Source of the DNA: DASZUK01 sp035547695
GTDB lineage: Bacteria; Actinomycetota; Acidimicrobiia; Acidimicrobiales; RAAP-2
Reading direction: 5' to 3'
Length of the DNA: 64,000 bases
Assembly (NCBI GenBank): GCA_035547695.1
Contig: DASZUK010000063.1
Coordinates: 1-64,000, forward strand
Shown: in pieces, positions 9,815 to 17,290 of the stretch
Numbering within the stretch: position 1 is the stretch's first letter
Layout: each line of letters opens with the position of its first letter
The notes under the pieces: model-generated
Database searches by the model: none
Seen by the model: only the letters and a program-made list of their open reading frames with translations
What the model was told of the DNA's origin: nothing
Position numbers and translations under genes: made by a program

Positions 9815-10720
9815 TCAGGGGGGGTCGGCCGGCACGGCCAGCGCCACCCGGACCGGCCGGTGGTCCGACCCGGCCATCGGCAGCACCTCGCCGCCCAGCA
9901 CCCGCACCGACCCGCGGACCAGGATGTGGTCCACCTGGCTGTGCGGCCGCCAGGCCGGCCAGGTCCGGCCCTTGACGGTCCGCCGCCAGTCACCGAGCAG
10001 GATGCCGACCGGCGGCCCCCACAGGTTCATGTCCCCGGCCAGCACCGCCGGGCCGTCACCCACCTCCTCCCGCAGCCGGCGGCCCAGCGCCCGGTAGTGC
10101 CGCGGTGACCCGTACGACAGGTGGGACATGTGGGTGCCCACCACCGTCACCGGCCGGCCGCCGGCGTCCACCCGGACCACCACCGCCCCCCGGCCGGACC
10201 GGTCGCGGGGGAGCGGTTCCAGGGTCACCACCCGGTGGTCGGTCACCGGGAGCCGGCTGAGCACGGCGATGCCCCACCGCCCCGGCCGGGCCTGCACGAA
10301 CCGGGCCGACCGCCGGGTACGGGGACCCAGCGGCCGGTTGTCGTCCAGGTAGATGGCGTGGCTGCTGCCCCGCCAGTCCAGCGGCCGCATCCACCGGTGG
10401 TCCGCCCGGGGGTGCGGGCCGGCCAGCCGGCCGTGCGCCAGGGAGTGCTCGAACACCGTGTACCCCAGAGCGGCCGCCGCGGTGGCCGCCAGGCCGGGCC
10501 CGTCGTCGGGGATCCAGTCCTCCTGTACCGCGATCAGGTCGGCGTCGAGGCCGGCCAGCACGGCCACCGTGTCGAACGGCCGGCCCCAGCCGTCGATGCC
10601 GGCGTGCAGGTTGAACGACGCCACCACCAACCGTCCGGGCTCCGGCACCGCGGGCTCCGGCGCCCCGGGTGCGGTCGGCGCGGTCGGCGCCGGCAGGTCG
10701 GGGTCGGGCGCGGTGGCCAT
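9815..10720 (-). CDS. Endonuclease/exonuclease/phosphatase (EEP) family protein
   Basis: A 301-residue DNase I-fold metal-dependent phosphodiesterase. Family motifs appear in order: VASFNLHAGIDGWG, AVQEDWIP (metal-binding Glu), GTHMSHLS, AGDMNLWGPP (Asp/Asn pair), and the C-terminal SQVDHILVRG and GSDHRPVRV with the catalytic Asp-His. Members cleave DNA, inositol phosphates, sphingomyelin or other phosphodiesters; the substrate is not deducible. ATG at 10720 is preferred because a TAGCGT box lies 10 nt upstream; a longer frame to 10786 exists. The final codons run through G-rich tracts (9799-9824) shared with the tail of the convergent gntR region. Confidence 0.82.
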   Translation of the reverse strand: MATAPDPDLPAPTAPTAPGAPEPAVPEPGRLVVASFNLHAGIDGWGRPFDTVAVLAGLDADLIAVQEDWIPDDGPGLAATAAAALGYTVFEHSLAHGRLAGPHPRADHRWMRPLDWRGSSHAIYLDDNRPLGPRTRRSARFVQARPGRWGIAVLSRLPVTDHRVVTLEPLPRDRSGRGAVVVRVDAGGRPVTVVGTHMSHLSYGSPRHYRALGRRLREEVGDGPAVLAGDMNLWGPPVGILLGDWRRTVKGRTWPAWRPHSQVDHILVRGSVRVLGGEVLPMAGSDHRPVRVALAVPADPP

Positions 10721-10905
10721 GGAACCGCCGACGCTACCGGCCGGGGCGGCCCTCGGGTGGCCGGCCGTCGCCGCCCTCAGCGGCACCGCGACGCCCAGCC
10801 CGGCTGCCCGGCCGTGGGTCGTTCCATCCCCAGTTGCAACCGAGGGTGGACTGGCAGTAAGACGTCACCCGGGGGATGGGCTCGAGCTTCCCAGGGAGAA
10901 GCCGG

Positions 10906-12657
10906 ATGGAGCCCGTCGAAGTGATAGCCAACCCGCCCGCCGACGACGCGGTGGACGACCACGTCCCCGACCTGGTGCCGGCGCGGATGGTCAACGAGCT
11001 CTCGTACTGCCCACGCCTGTTCTCCCTGGAATGGGTGGAGTCGCAGTTCGCCCACAACGACGACGTCGTCGACGGCCAGTACCGCCACCGGGTGGTCGAC
11101 GTGCCGGCGGGCAGCGCCCCGTTGGCCGCCGACGGCGACCTGCGGGCCGCCCGGTCGGTCCGCCTCTCGTCCATCGACCTGGGGCTGGTGGCGGTGGTCG
11201 ACGTCGTCGAGGGGGAGGGCAGCGGCGACGACAAGGAGGTCCATCCTGTCGACGTCAAGCGGGGACGGCCGGCCCCCACCCCGGAGCGGGCCTGGGAGCC
11301 CGAGCGGGTCCAGCTCTGCGTGCAGGGGCTGCTGTTGCGAGAGGCCGGCTACCGGTGCCGATCGGGGTTCCTGTCGTTCGCCGAGGCCCGTGAGCGGGTG
11401 GAGGTGGTGTTCGACGACCACCTGGTCGACCGGACCCTGACCCTCGTCAGGGAGCTGCGGGAGGCCGCCCGGCAGCCCACCGCCCCGCCGCCGCTCGTGG
11501 CCAGTCCCAAGTGCCCGCGGTGCTCCCTGGTCGGCATCTGCCTGCCCGACGAGGTGCACGCGCTGGCCGCGACTGCGGAGACGGCCGACCATGGTGACCG
11601 CCACCGGACGACGCCGGTCCGCCACCTCCTCCCCAGTGACTCGGCCGCCCGGCCGCTCTACGTGACCGAGCAGGGCGCCCGGGTGGGGTTCCGGTCGGGG
11701 AGGGTGACGGTGGACGCGGACCGGACCGAGCTGGCGTCGGTCCGGGCCATCGACGTGTCGCAGCTCTGCCTCTTCGGCAACGTCCAGGTCAGCTCCCAGG
11801 CCGTCCGGGAGCTCCTGCGGCGGGAGGTCCCGGTGTGCTGGTTCAGCTACGGCGGTTGGTTCGCCGGCATCGCCGAGGGCCTCCCCTCCCGGCACGTCGA
11901 GCTCCGTCGCCGCCAGGTCGCCCGGGCCCACAGCGGCGCCCTCGACATCGCCCGTCCCATCGTCGCCGGCAAGGTCCGGAACTGCCGGACCCTGCTGCGC
12001 CGGAACGCCAAGCCGGACGCCGGCCATGACGTCGGGCGGGTGGTCGACGCCCTCAAGCGGCTGAGCGAGCAGGCCCGGGACCAGCGATCGCCCGGCTCCC
12101 TGCTCGGCGTCGAAGGGGCGGCGGCCCGGCTCTACTTCGAGGCCCTGCCCGCCATGTTGCGGACCGACCGGTCCCTGCCCGGTGGCCCGTTCCACTTCGA
12201 CGGCCGCAACCGCCGGCCGCCCCAGGACCCGATCAACTGCCTGTTGTCCTACCTGTACGCCCTCTTGGTCAAGGACCTGACCGTCACCCTCCTCGCCGTC
12301 GGCTTCGACCCGTACCTCGGCTTCTACCACCGTCCCCGGTTCGGCCGGCCCGCCCTGGCCCTCGACATGGCCGAGGAGCTCCGGCCGCTGGTCGGCGACT
12401 CCGTCGTCATCAACCTCGTCAACAACGGCGAGATCCGGCCGCCGCACTTCGTCGTCCGGGCCGGCGGCGTCGCGCTGACGCCCGAGGGCCGCAAGGTCGT
12501 GCTGGCCGGCTACGAGCGCCGGCTGGCCACCGAGGTCCGTCATCCCGTCTTCGGCTACCAGGTCACCTACCGCCGGGTCATGGAGGTGCAGGCCCGCCTC
12601 CTCGGTGCCTACCTATTGGGCGAGGTCCCCGAGTACGTCCCGTTCGTCACCCGATGA
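10906..12657 (+). CDS. cas4-cas1: Cas4-Cas1 fusion, type I-G CRISPR adaptation
   Basis: A 583-residue fusion of Cas4 and Cas1, a hallmark of type I-G (I-U). Cas1-Cas2 integrates new spacers at the leader, and fused Cas4 trims prespacers to a correct PAM; in the studied Geobacter system the PAM is TTN. The Cas4 part (about 1-220) has the four cluster cysteines C35 (YCPR) and C203/C206/C212 (CPRCSLVGIC), the nuclease D116-x-K118 (PVDVKRG) and QLCVQGLLLRE. Cas1 (about 247-583) has the metal ligands E403 (GVEGAAARLYF), H475 (GFYHRPRFG) and E490 (LALDMAEELRP). All catalytic residues are present. ATG 10906 is chosen over an in-frame ATG at 10876 because AGGGAG lies 7 nt upstream. cas2 follows after 21 nt. 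Confidence 0.95.
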   Translation: MEPVEVIANPPADDAVDDHVPDLVPARMVNELSYCPRLFSLEWVESQFAHNDDVVDGQYRHRVVDVPAGSAPLAADGDLRAARSVRLSSIDLGLVAVVDVVEGEGSGDDKEVHPVDVKRGRPAPTPERAWEPERVQLCVQGLLLREAGYRCRSGFLSFAEARERVEVVFDDHLVDRTLTLVRELREAARQPTAPPPLVASPKCPRCSLVGICLPDEVHALAATAETADHGDRHRTTPVRHLLPSDSAARPLYVTEQGARVGFRSGRVTVDADRTELASVRAIDVSQLCLFGNVQVSSQAVRELLRREVPVCWFSYGGWFAGIAEGLPSRHVELRRRQVARAHSGALDIARPIVAGKVRNCRTLLRRNAKPDAGHDVGRVVDALKRLSEQARDQRSPGSLLGVEGAAARLYFEALPAMLRTDRSLPGGPFHFDGRNRRPPQDPINCLLSYLYALLVKDLTVTLLAVGFDPYLGFYHRPRFGRPALALDMAEELRPLVGDSVVINLVNNGEIRPPHFVVRAGGVALTPEGRKVVLAGYERRLATEVRHPVFGYQVTYRRVMEVQARLLGAYLLGEVPEYVPFVTR

Positions 12658-12678
12658 CCACCGGGGAGCGATAGGGCG

Positions 12679-12978
12679 ATGGCGGTCCGGCGACGGTACC
12701 TGGTGGCCTACGACATCCGTGACCCCAAGCGGCTCCGGGCGGTCCACCGGCTGCTCAAGGCCAACGGCTACCCGGTGCAGTACTCCGTGTTCGTCTGCGA
12801 CCTGAGCAGGTCCGAGAAGACCGCGTTCCGCTGGGACCTGGGCGAGATCGTCGACCACGGTGCCGACAGCGTCGTCCTGGTCGACCTCGGTGAGACCGGC
12901 CCGGCGACGGAGCGGTTCGAGTGCGTCGGTGTCCCGGTCAGGACGGTGGCCGAGGGCGGGGAAGCGAGGATCGTGTGA
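12679..12978 (+). CDS. cas2: CRISPR-associated protein Cas2
   Basis: A 99-residue ferredoxin-fold protein beginning MAVRRRYLVAYDIRDPKRL, with the conserved Asp at residue 12 after strand 1 and the Arg-rich helix (RLRAVHRLL) typical of Cas2. It forms the central dimer of the Cas1-Cas2 integrase and measures spacer length; its own nuclease activity is dispensable in studied systems. It lies 21 nt downstream of cas4-cas1 with a GGGGAG sequence in the gap as ribosome site, so the two form the adaptation operon. The interference genes are separated from it by an opposite-strand gene pair and about 1.3 kb. Confidence 0.93.
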   Translation: MAVRRRYLVAYDIRDPKRLRAVHRLLKANGYPVQYSVFVCDLSRSEKTAFRWDLGEIVDHGADSVVLVDLGETGPATERFECVGVPVRTVAEGGEARIV

Positions 12979-13028
12979 GGAGCGGGCGGCGATCGGCCCG
13001 GACAGACGGTGGCGTCCTGCTGGCGCTG

Positions 13029-13415
13029 TCAGTGGCTGGACAGGTTGATGTCCAGGATGAACACCACTCCGTGCGGGTCCCCGCCGGGCCTGGTGACGTA
13101 GGCATCGGCATACTGGTAGTCGATCCGGCCAGCCCCGGTGATCTCGTAGTGAACGGTTCGCGAGAACCCCGGCCCTCTCGGGTTCCCGGCTTTCCCGCGC
13201 AGTATCCCTGCACTCCCAACCGCTGGCGGTTGTCCCGGGGACTCAGCCACGTGATCCCAGAACTGCTGCGCGTTTTGGAGCCCGACTCGCCCGGGCAGCT
13301 CATCCCAGCGCTGGCGACGTCGGTGATGGACGAGCACTCGGTACCCGGGTCGCCTGGAAGGGCTCGTTCCTGGCCGACGCGCCGGAACGAAGGGTCGGTA
13401 ATTCCCCCGCCCCAT
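13029..13415 (-). CDS. Putative toxin-like protein of a pair inside the cas locus
   Basis: A 128-residue protein transcribed from the strand opposite to the cas genes, directly after an antitoxin-like gene (29-nt gap). The conserved-looking core runs from YRVLVHH and RRQRWDELP through NAQQFWDHVAESPGQPP, GILRGKAGNPRGPGFSRT and VHYEITGAGRIDYQYADAY to VVFILDIN. From memory, proteins with this core occur in actinobacteria next to Phd/YefM-like partners; I infer a type II toxin role but recognise no catalytic motif. The ATG at 13415 is the nearest start after the upstream gene, and the basic first 25 residues may be partly untranslated. Alternative: a non-toxin accessory protein. Confidence 0.6.
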   Translation of the reverse strand: MGRGNYRPFVPARRPGTSPSRRPGYRVLVHHRRRQRWDELPGRVGLQNAQQFWDHVAESPGQPPAVGSAGILRGKAGNPRGPGFSRTVHYEITGAGRIDYQYADAYVTRPGGDPHGVVFILDINLSSH

Positions 13416-13444
13416 GCCGGCGTCAGGTCTGAGGCCCCGCAGCC

Positions 13445-13924
13445 CTACGTGGGCCGCGAGATCTCGATGAAATCGTCGACGTCGTGGCGACCCAGCAGTA
13501 CCTCTCGGCTGACCGGGTCCGCGAGAACGGTCGCGGTGGTCCTCCACTCCTGGCCGACGGTGCGCAAGCCGTCAACTGTGCCGGCGGTCGAACCGAGGAC
13601 GTCAAAGATCGCCTTTCCCATCTCCTCCACGAAGGTGGTGAGGTCCTCGTCATCGAAGACGGCAAGCCAGGGCGAGTCACCGAACGCCCCTGGCTGGCGT
13701 TCGGCTTCCGGCATTCCGATCGCCCTACTGGCGACGAGGACAGCCCGGATCCAACGGACGATCTCTTCGTACTGCTCCTCCGCCAGCAACACCAAGCCGT
13801 CATCGTCGTCGACCCGTAGGTGGACAATCCGGTGCCGAGCCTCTTCCACCACGTTGGCGGTGCTGGACCTGAGCTCTTCGAGGCTGTGGACAGTTGGCGT
13901 GGGTTCTGGCTTGGCAAGGGCCAC
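13445..13924 (-). CDS. Putative Phd/YefM-like antitoxin
   Basis: A 159-residue protein whose N-terminal 60 residues (TVHSLEELRSSTANVVEEAR, then HLRVDDDDGLVLLAEEQYEE) resemble the DNA-binding, prevent-host-death half of Phd/YefM antitoxins. The acidic remainder (WLAVFDDEDLTTFVEEMGKA) could wrap a toxin. It precedes the toxin-like gene, the usual antitoxin-first order. The GTG start is supported by a TACGAT -10 box 6 nt upstream (complement of 13931-13936), so its transcript is predicted leaderless and its promoter points away from csb1. Phd-type proteins repress their own promoter; no palindrome is obvious here. Confidence 0.65.
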   Translation of the reverse strand: MALAKPEPTPTVHSLEELRSSTANVVEEARHRIVHLRVDDDDGLVLLAEEQYEEIVRWIRAVLVASRAIGMPEAERQPGAFGDSPWLAVFDDEDLTTFVEEMGKAIFDVLGSTAGTVDGLRTVGQEWRTTATVLADPVSREVLLGRHDVDDFIEISRPT

Positions 13925-14110
13925 GGAGACATCGTACGTCGAGGGTGGTCGGTGGCGGTCTCGTTGTCACGGGGGCGGATCACACTGGGTCGGCGGCCCA
14001 CTGCCGAGCCAGCCTCACCCTCGGCCGAAGGGGTGGACGCAGTCCGGACGAGGCTCGCCAGTGGGCCGCGGTAGGAAGGCTAGTACCGTCCGGCCTCCAG
14101 ATCAAATTTC

Positions 14111-14175
14111 TTGATGACCGTGACGTACCGACAAAAAATACGGATAACAGTGACGACGACGAATACTGATAACAT
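14111..14175. promoter_or_regulatory. cas operon promoter region containing a self-protospacer with TTA PAM
   Basis: This AT-rich patch precedes the interference operon. Possible -35 TTGATG (14111-14116) lies 17 bp before AAAAAT (14134-14139), and TAACAT (14170-14175) is another TANNNT box. TAC(G/T)GATAACA occurs twice, at 14139 and 14164. On the minus strand, 14144 down to 14118 reads as a protospacer matching the pseudo-spacer at 14203-14229 in 24 of 27 bases (mismatches at spacer positions 6, 9 and 10). It is preceded by 5'-TTA (complement of 14145-14147), fitting the TTN PAM of type I-G. Binding of Cascade here would cover the promoter. No transcription start has been measured; promoter choice is inference. 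Confidence 0.7.
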
Positions 14176-14177
14176 CT

Positions 14178-14246
14178 CTTCGCCGGAGGACTCCATTGCG
14201 GCTCCGTCTTGGTTGTCGGTACGTCACGGAGACGTGACGTTTCTCC
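14178..14246 (+). ncRNA. Pseudo-CRISPR unit: candidate cas-regulating crRNA (CreR-like)
   Basis: Bases 14178-14202 align with positions 12-36 of the array repeat at 20 of 25 positions; the last 12 bases (CTCCATTGCGGC), including the 8-nt 5' handle of crRNAs, are identical, while the stem is lost. The following bases (from 14203) act as a pseudo-spacer whose first 27 positions match the minus strand of 14118-14144. A short hairpin (GGAGA at 14228-14232 with TCTCC at 14242-14246) could end the RNA, and CTCCGGCCCTTCTT just after it weakly recalls the 5' half of a second repeat. If transcribed and loaded into Cascade, the RNA would target its own upstream promoter. It is inferred, not demonstrated. 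Confidence 0.65.
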
Positions 14247-14336
14247 TCCGGCCCTTCTTGATTGTCACAACGCCGTACCACACTCAGCTCACCGGACCTC
14301 GAGGTCGTGAGGCCTCGATCCAGAAGGAGGGATTCA

Positions 14337-15587
14337 ATGGCAAGCATCTCGTATGAGGAGCTCAAAGATGCGGTAGGGGGGGCCAGCCCAGGCATCCGGC
14401 TCAGGACGTCGCTCGAACCGCTCGGGGGCCGGGGGGACAAGATCTTCCCTCCCACCTACGTGCCGGAGGGCAGAGCGGAGACGAAGTACGCCATCGAGAC
14501 GCGTCGCGTCGATGGCCAGGACAAGCTCTGTGCCCTCGTGGACTCGGTGGCGTCACAGGCCAACCGCCAGGAGCTGGTCCTGCTGGGTGCCTATCGGAGC
14601 GGTCGGCTGGGGCTACCGGTGATCTCCGTCGATTTCCGGGAGGCCGAAGGGCTCGAGGACCTGGGTCTCATCTCGGACCTGGAGGCGTCGCACCGCGTGT
14701 TCGACGCGATCCTCCGGGACAGCCTTCATGACGGCCTCCTGTTCCGGCACGGAGCGGTGGGTCGGGCCATCACCGAGGCGACCCCCCGCAATGCCACCGC
14801 GCTCTTCCGCCATGCGCCGACGACGCTGCTCTTCGGCGGATGGGACTCGACCGGCCCGAAGGGCGGCCGGGGAGCCAAGTACGAACGGGCCATCACGTCC
14901 GAGATCGTCGCCGTCGGCATCCAGACCGGGAAGAAGACGGCGTCGCGGATCGACCCGCTCGGGATCGAGAGGCAGGCGACCATCTACGAGGGGGTGGATG
15001 GTGAGTGGACCCTGTCGGAGGAGGAGGCGGTCAAGGACGACAAGGGGCGGCCAAAGGCCTACTCACGAAGCGGGACCGGTGACGCCGGCCGGCCGTCCCA
15101 GGTCAACCACGGCAACATCGCGCCGTCCATCGACGACGAGGCGGGGGGCGTCACCGCCGACGACGTCATCGCGACGACGGTGCTGTCGTTCATCGCCCTT
15201 CGGAAGTTGGGTTTTCCGGCCGGCACCTCGGCCAACGGCAGTGATCCGATCGTCCGGGAGGTGGCAGCGCGTACGGCTATCGCCGCCCTCGGCCTGGCTG
15301 CCGTGGCGTTGTCGGTCGAGGAGGGGTTCGATCTCCGGTCGCGCTGCGTGCTGGTGCCGACCGAGCTGCCCCGGTTCGAGCTGCTCCGGCGGGACGGTGG
15401 AGACCCGGTGCCGTTCGAGCTTTCGGGCGATGCCGCCCTGGACCTGGTGCGCGAGAGCGCAGGTCGAGCGTCCGAGCTCGGTCTCGGATGGGTCGAGGAA
15501 GAGCTCCTGCTGGTGCCGACCGAGCGCCTGGCCGAGCTCGTACGGCGGAGCCGGAACCTGACGGCAACGAACGGTGGCGATGACTGA
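14337..15587 (+). CDS. csb1: Csb1 (Cas7 backbone subunit), type I-G
   Basis: A 416-residue Csb1/GSU0053-type Cas7, the subunit that polymerises along the crRNA spacer in the Cascade complex. The start MASISYEELKDAV, the segment DSVASQANRQELVLL (about residues 70-85), and LGAYRSGRLGLPVISVDFRE are typical of the family. ATG 14337 is fixed by a strong AAGGAGG (14324-14330). It opens the interference operon: its TGA overlaps the next ATG by one base. The roughly 160-nt region upstream contains the pseudo-CRISPR unit, so it may lie in this gene's 5' leader. Confidence 0.9.
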   Translation: MASISYEELKDAVGGASPGIRLRTSLEPLGGRGDKIFPPTYVPEGRAETKYAIETRRVDGQDKLCALVDSVASQANRQELVLLGAYRSGRLGLPVISVDFREAEGLEDLGLISDLEASHRVFDAILRDSLHDGLLFRHGAVGRAITEATPRNATALFRHAPTTLLFGGWDSTGPKGGRGAKYERAITSEIVAVGIQTGKKTASRIDPLGIERQATIYEGVDGEWTLSEEEAVKDDKGRPKAYSRSGTGDAGRPSQVNHGNIAPSIDDEAGGVTADDVIATTVLSFIALRKLGFPAGTSANGSDPIVREVAARTAIAALGLAAVALSVEEGFDLRSRCVLVPTELPRFELLRRDGGDPVPFELSGDAALDLVRESAGRASELGLGWVEEELLLVPTERLAELVRRSRNLTATNGGDD

Positions 15588-17290
15588 TGCTGGCCATAGA
15601 GGTCACCCTGCTGACCGGCCGGTACGTGGCCACCCGCAGCAACGATCGGGACCGACCCGAGTGGCCCCCTCACCCTGCCCGCCTGTTCTCCGCCATGGTC
15701 TCGGCGTATGCCGATCGGGAGGTGCCAGATGGTGAGGAACGGTTGGCGTTGGAGTGGTTCGAGGCATTGGGGGCACCGTCGATCTGCTGCACAGACGCCC
15801 CACCCACTCGGGCCCTGGTGACCAGCTTTGTCCCGGTCAACGACGCCACCGTGCTCCGGGACCAGAGGCGGCTCTACGAGCGGATCATCGAGGCGGAAGG
15901 GGCGGTGGCCTCCCTGCCGGCGGATACGCCGCCGAAGGCCCGGGAGAAGGCGGTGGCCAAGTTGGACAAGGTGCTGGCCCGCGCCGTGGCCGACACGCAA
16001 CGGGCGACGCAGGCGCCGGAGACCGCGTCGGCGTCGGTGGCCAACAAGGCGTTGGAGCTGTTCCCCGACCATCGGGGACGACAGCCCCGTACCTATCCGA
16101 CCATCGTGCCCCGGGACGAACGGATCTGGTACGTGTGGTCGGCAGTCGACGCGTTGCCTGCCCATACTGCGGTCCTCGACGGCCTGCTGGCCCGGGTGGC
16201 TCGGCTGGGGCACTCGTCCTCGATGGTGTCGTGCCGTGTGGCGGCCGAACCCCCTGCTCCGACCTTCCTGCCCGATGACGGAGGGTCCGAGCCGATCAGG
16301 GTCACCGCCCCCGGCCTGCTGTCGGCGTTGGAGGCGGAATATGCCTACCATCGTGGCTCGGAGCCACGTTCGCTGCCGGCAGTCGTCGTCCCCTATCGGA
16401 TTGCGTCCGACGACGAGCACTCCCCGTCATCTGCGGCAGCGCCGCTGCTCGGCGAGGAGTGGATCGTGCTCCGACGGTCAGGGAAGGGCTCGTTCTCCCT
16501 CCGACAGTCGTTGGACATCGCTCGAGTGGTCCGCAAGGCGCTCATCAGCCACGCGCCGGAGCCGGTCCACGAGATCGTGAGCGGCCATGCACCGGGGAGA
16601 CCAGGCGAGCGAACGGCGCCGACCACGTCGCCCCACCTGGCCGTCGTGCCCCTTCCCAACGTCGGCAACCAGCGCGCCGACGGCAGGTTGCTCGGCATCG
16701 GGCTCATCCTGCCCCGGGACGTTTCCCTCGACGGTCGGAAAGCGGTCCAGTCGGCGGTACGTCGTTGGCAGGAGACGAACAACGGCCTGCTGCGGATCGG
16801 TGACGTGGAGGTGTGCCGGTTCGAGGAGGTGACCGACGAAGCGGTGCCGTGGGGGCTGCAGCCTGGTCGATGGTGCCGACCGACCGTCGAGTGGGCGAGC
16901 GTCACCCCGATCGCCCTCGATCGCCACCCTGGCGACCTTCGGAGCGAGCGCCGTGATCGTCGGACTCGGGCGGAGGAAGAGGCGCGGACGGCCATCGTCC
17001 GGGCGTGTGTCTACGCTGGTTTGCCGGAGCCGGCGGAGGTCGAGGTACGGCTCGACACCCCATGGCGGGGTGTCCCACCGCTCCGGCGGTTCGCTCCCTT
17101 CCGGACGGGTGCTGGCAAAGGCCCGCTGGTCCGCTGCTCGGTCCATGCCCGCCTGTGGTTCGACGAGCCCGTCCGGGGGCCGGTGCTGATCGGGGCCGGC
17201 CGCTTCTACGGGTACGGCCTCTTCGCTCCGGTGCCCGGCCGCGAGCGATCCGGTGGGGTTCGTGGTGCGGACAGGAGCGTCGCGTCATGA
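15587..17290 (+). CDS. csb2: Csb2 (Cas5-Cas6 fusion), type I-G
   Basis: A 567-residue Csb2/GSU0054-type protein combining Cas5 and Cas6 roles: it should cap the crRNA 5' handle and cleave pre-crRNA in the repeat. The N-terminal RAMP part starts MLAIEVTLLTGRYVATRS and contains RPEWPPHPARLFSAMVSAYA, a family signature; the C-terminal glycine-rich loop GAGRFYGYGLFAPVPG (about residue 545) is Cas6-like. Translation is coupled by a TGATG overlap to csb1 and an ATGA overlap to cas3. The gene has lower GC and less biased third positions than neighbours outside the locus, in line with mobile origin. Confidence 0.9.
   Translation: MLAIEVTLLTGRYVATRSNDRDRPEWPPHPARLFSAMVSAYADREVPDGEERLALEWFEALGAPSICCTDAPPTRALVTSFVPVNDATVLRDQRRLYERIIEAEGAVASLPADTPPKAREKAVAKLDKVLARAVADTQRATQAPETASASVANKALELFPDHRGRQPRTYPTIVPRDERIWYVWSAVDALPAHTAVLDGLLARVARLGHSSSMVSCRVAAEPPAPTFLPDDGGSEPIRVTAPGLLSALEAEYAYHRGSEPRSLPAVVVPYRIASDDEHSPSSAAAPLLGEEWIVLRRSGKGSFSLRQSLDIARVVRKALISHAPEPVHEIVSGHAPGRPGERTAPTTSPHLAVVPLPNVGNQRADGRLLGIGLILPRDVSLDGRKAVQSAVRRWQETNNGLLRIGDVEVCRFEEVTDEAVPWGLQPGRWCRPTVEWASVTPIALDRHPGDLRSERRDRRTRAEEEARTAIVRACVYAGLPEPAEVEVRLDTPWRGVPPLRRFAPFRTGAGKGPLVRCSVHARLWFDEPVRGPVLIGAGRFYGYGLFAPVPGRERSGGVRGADRSVAS

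Noticed and set aside
13423..14001. Alternative minus-strand frame over the antitoxin-like gene
   Set aside because: The 13445-13924 frame has a leaderless start signal and Phd-like features; this one has neither.
14178..14202. Reading the repeat remnant as a tracrRNA of a type II or V system
   Set aside because: No cas9 or cas12 gene is present, and the remnant has the same sense as the array repeats and is not complementary to them.
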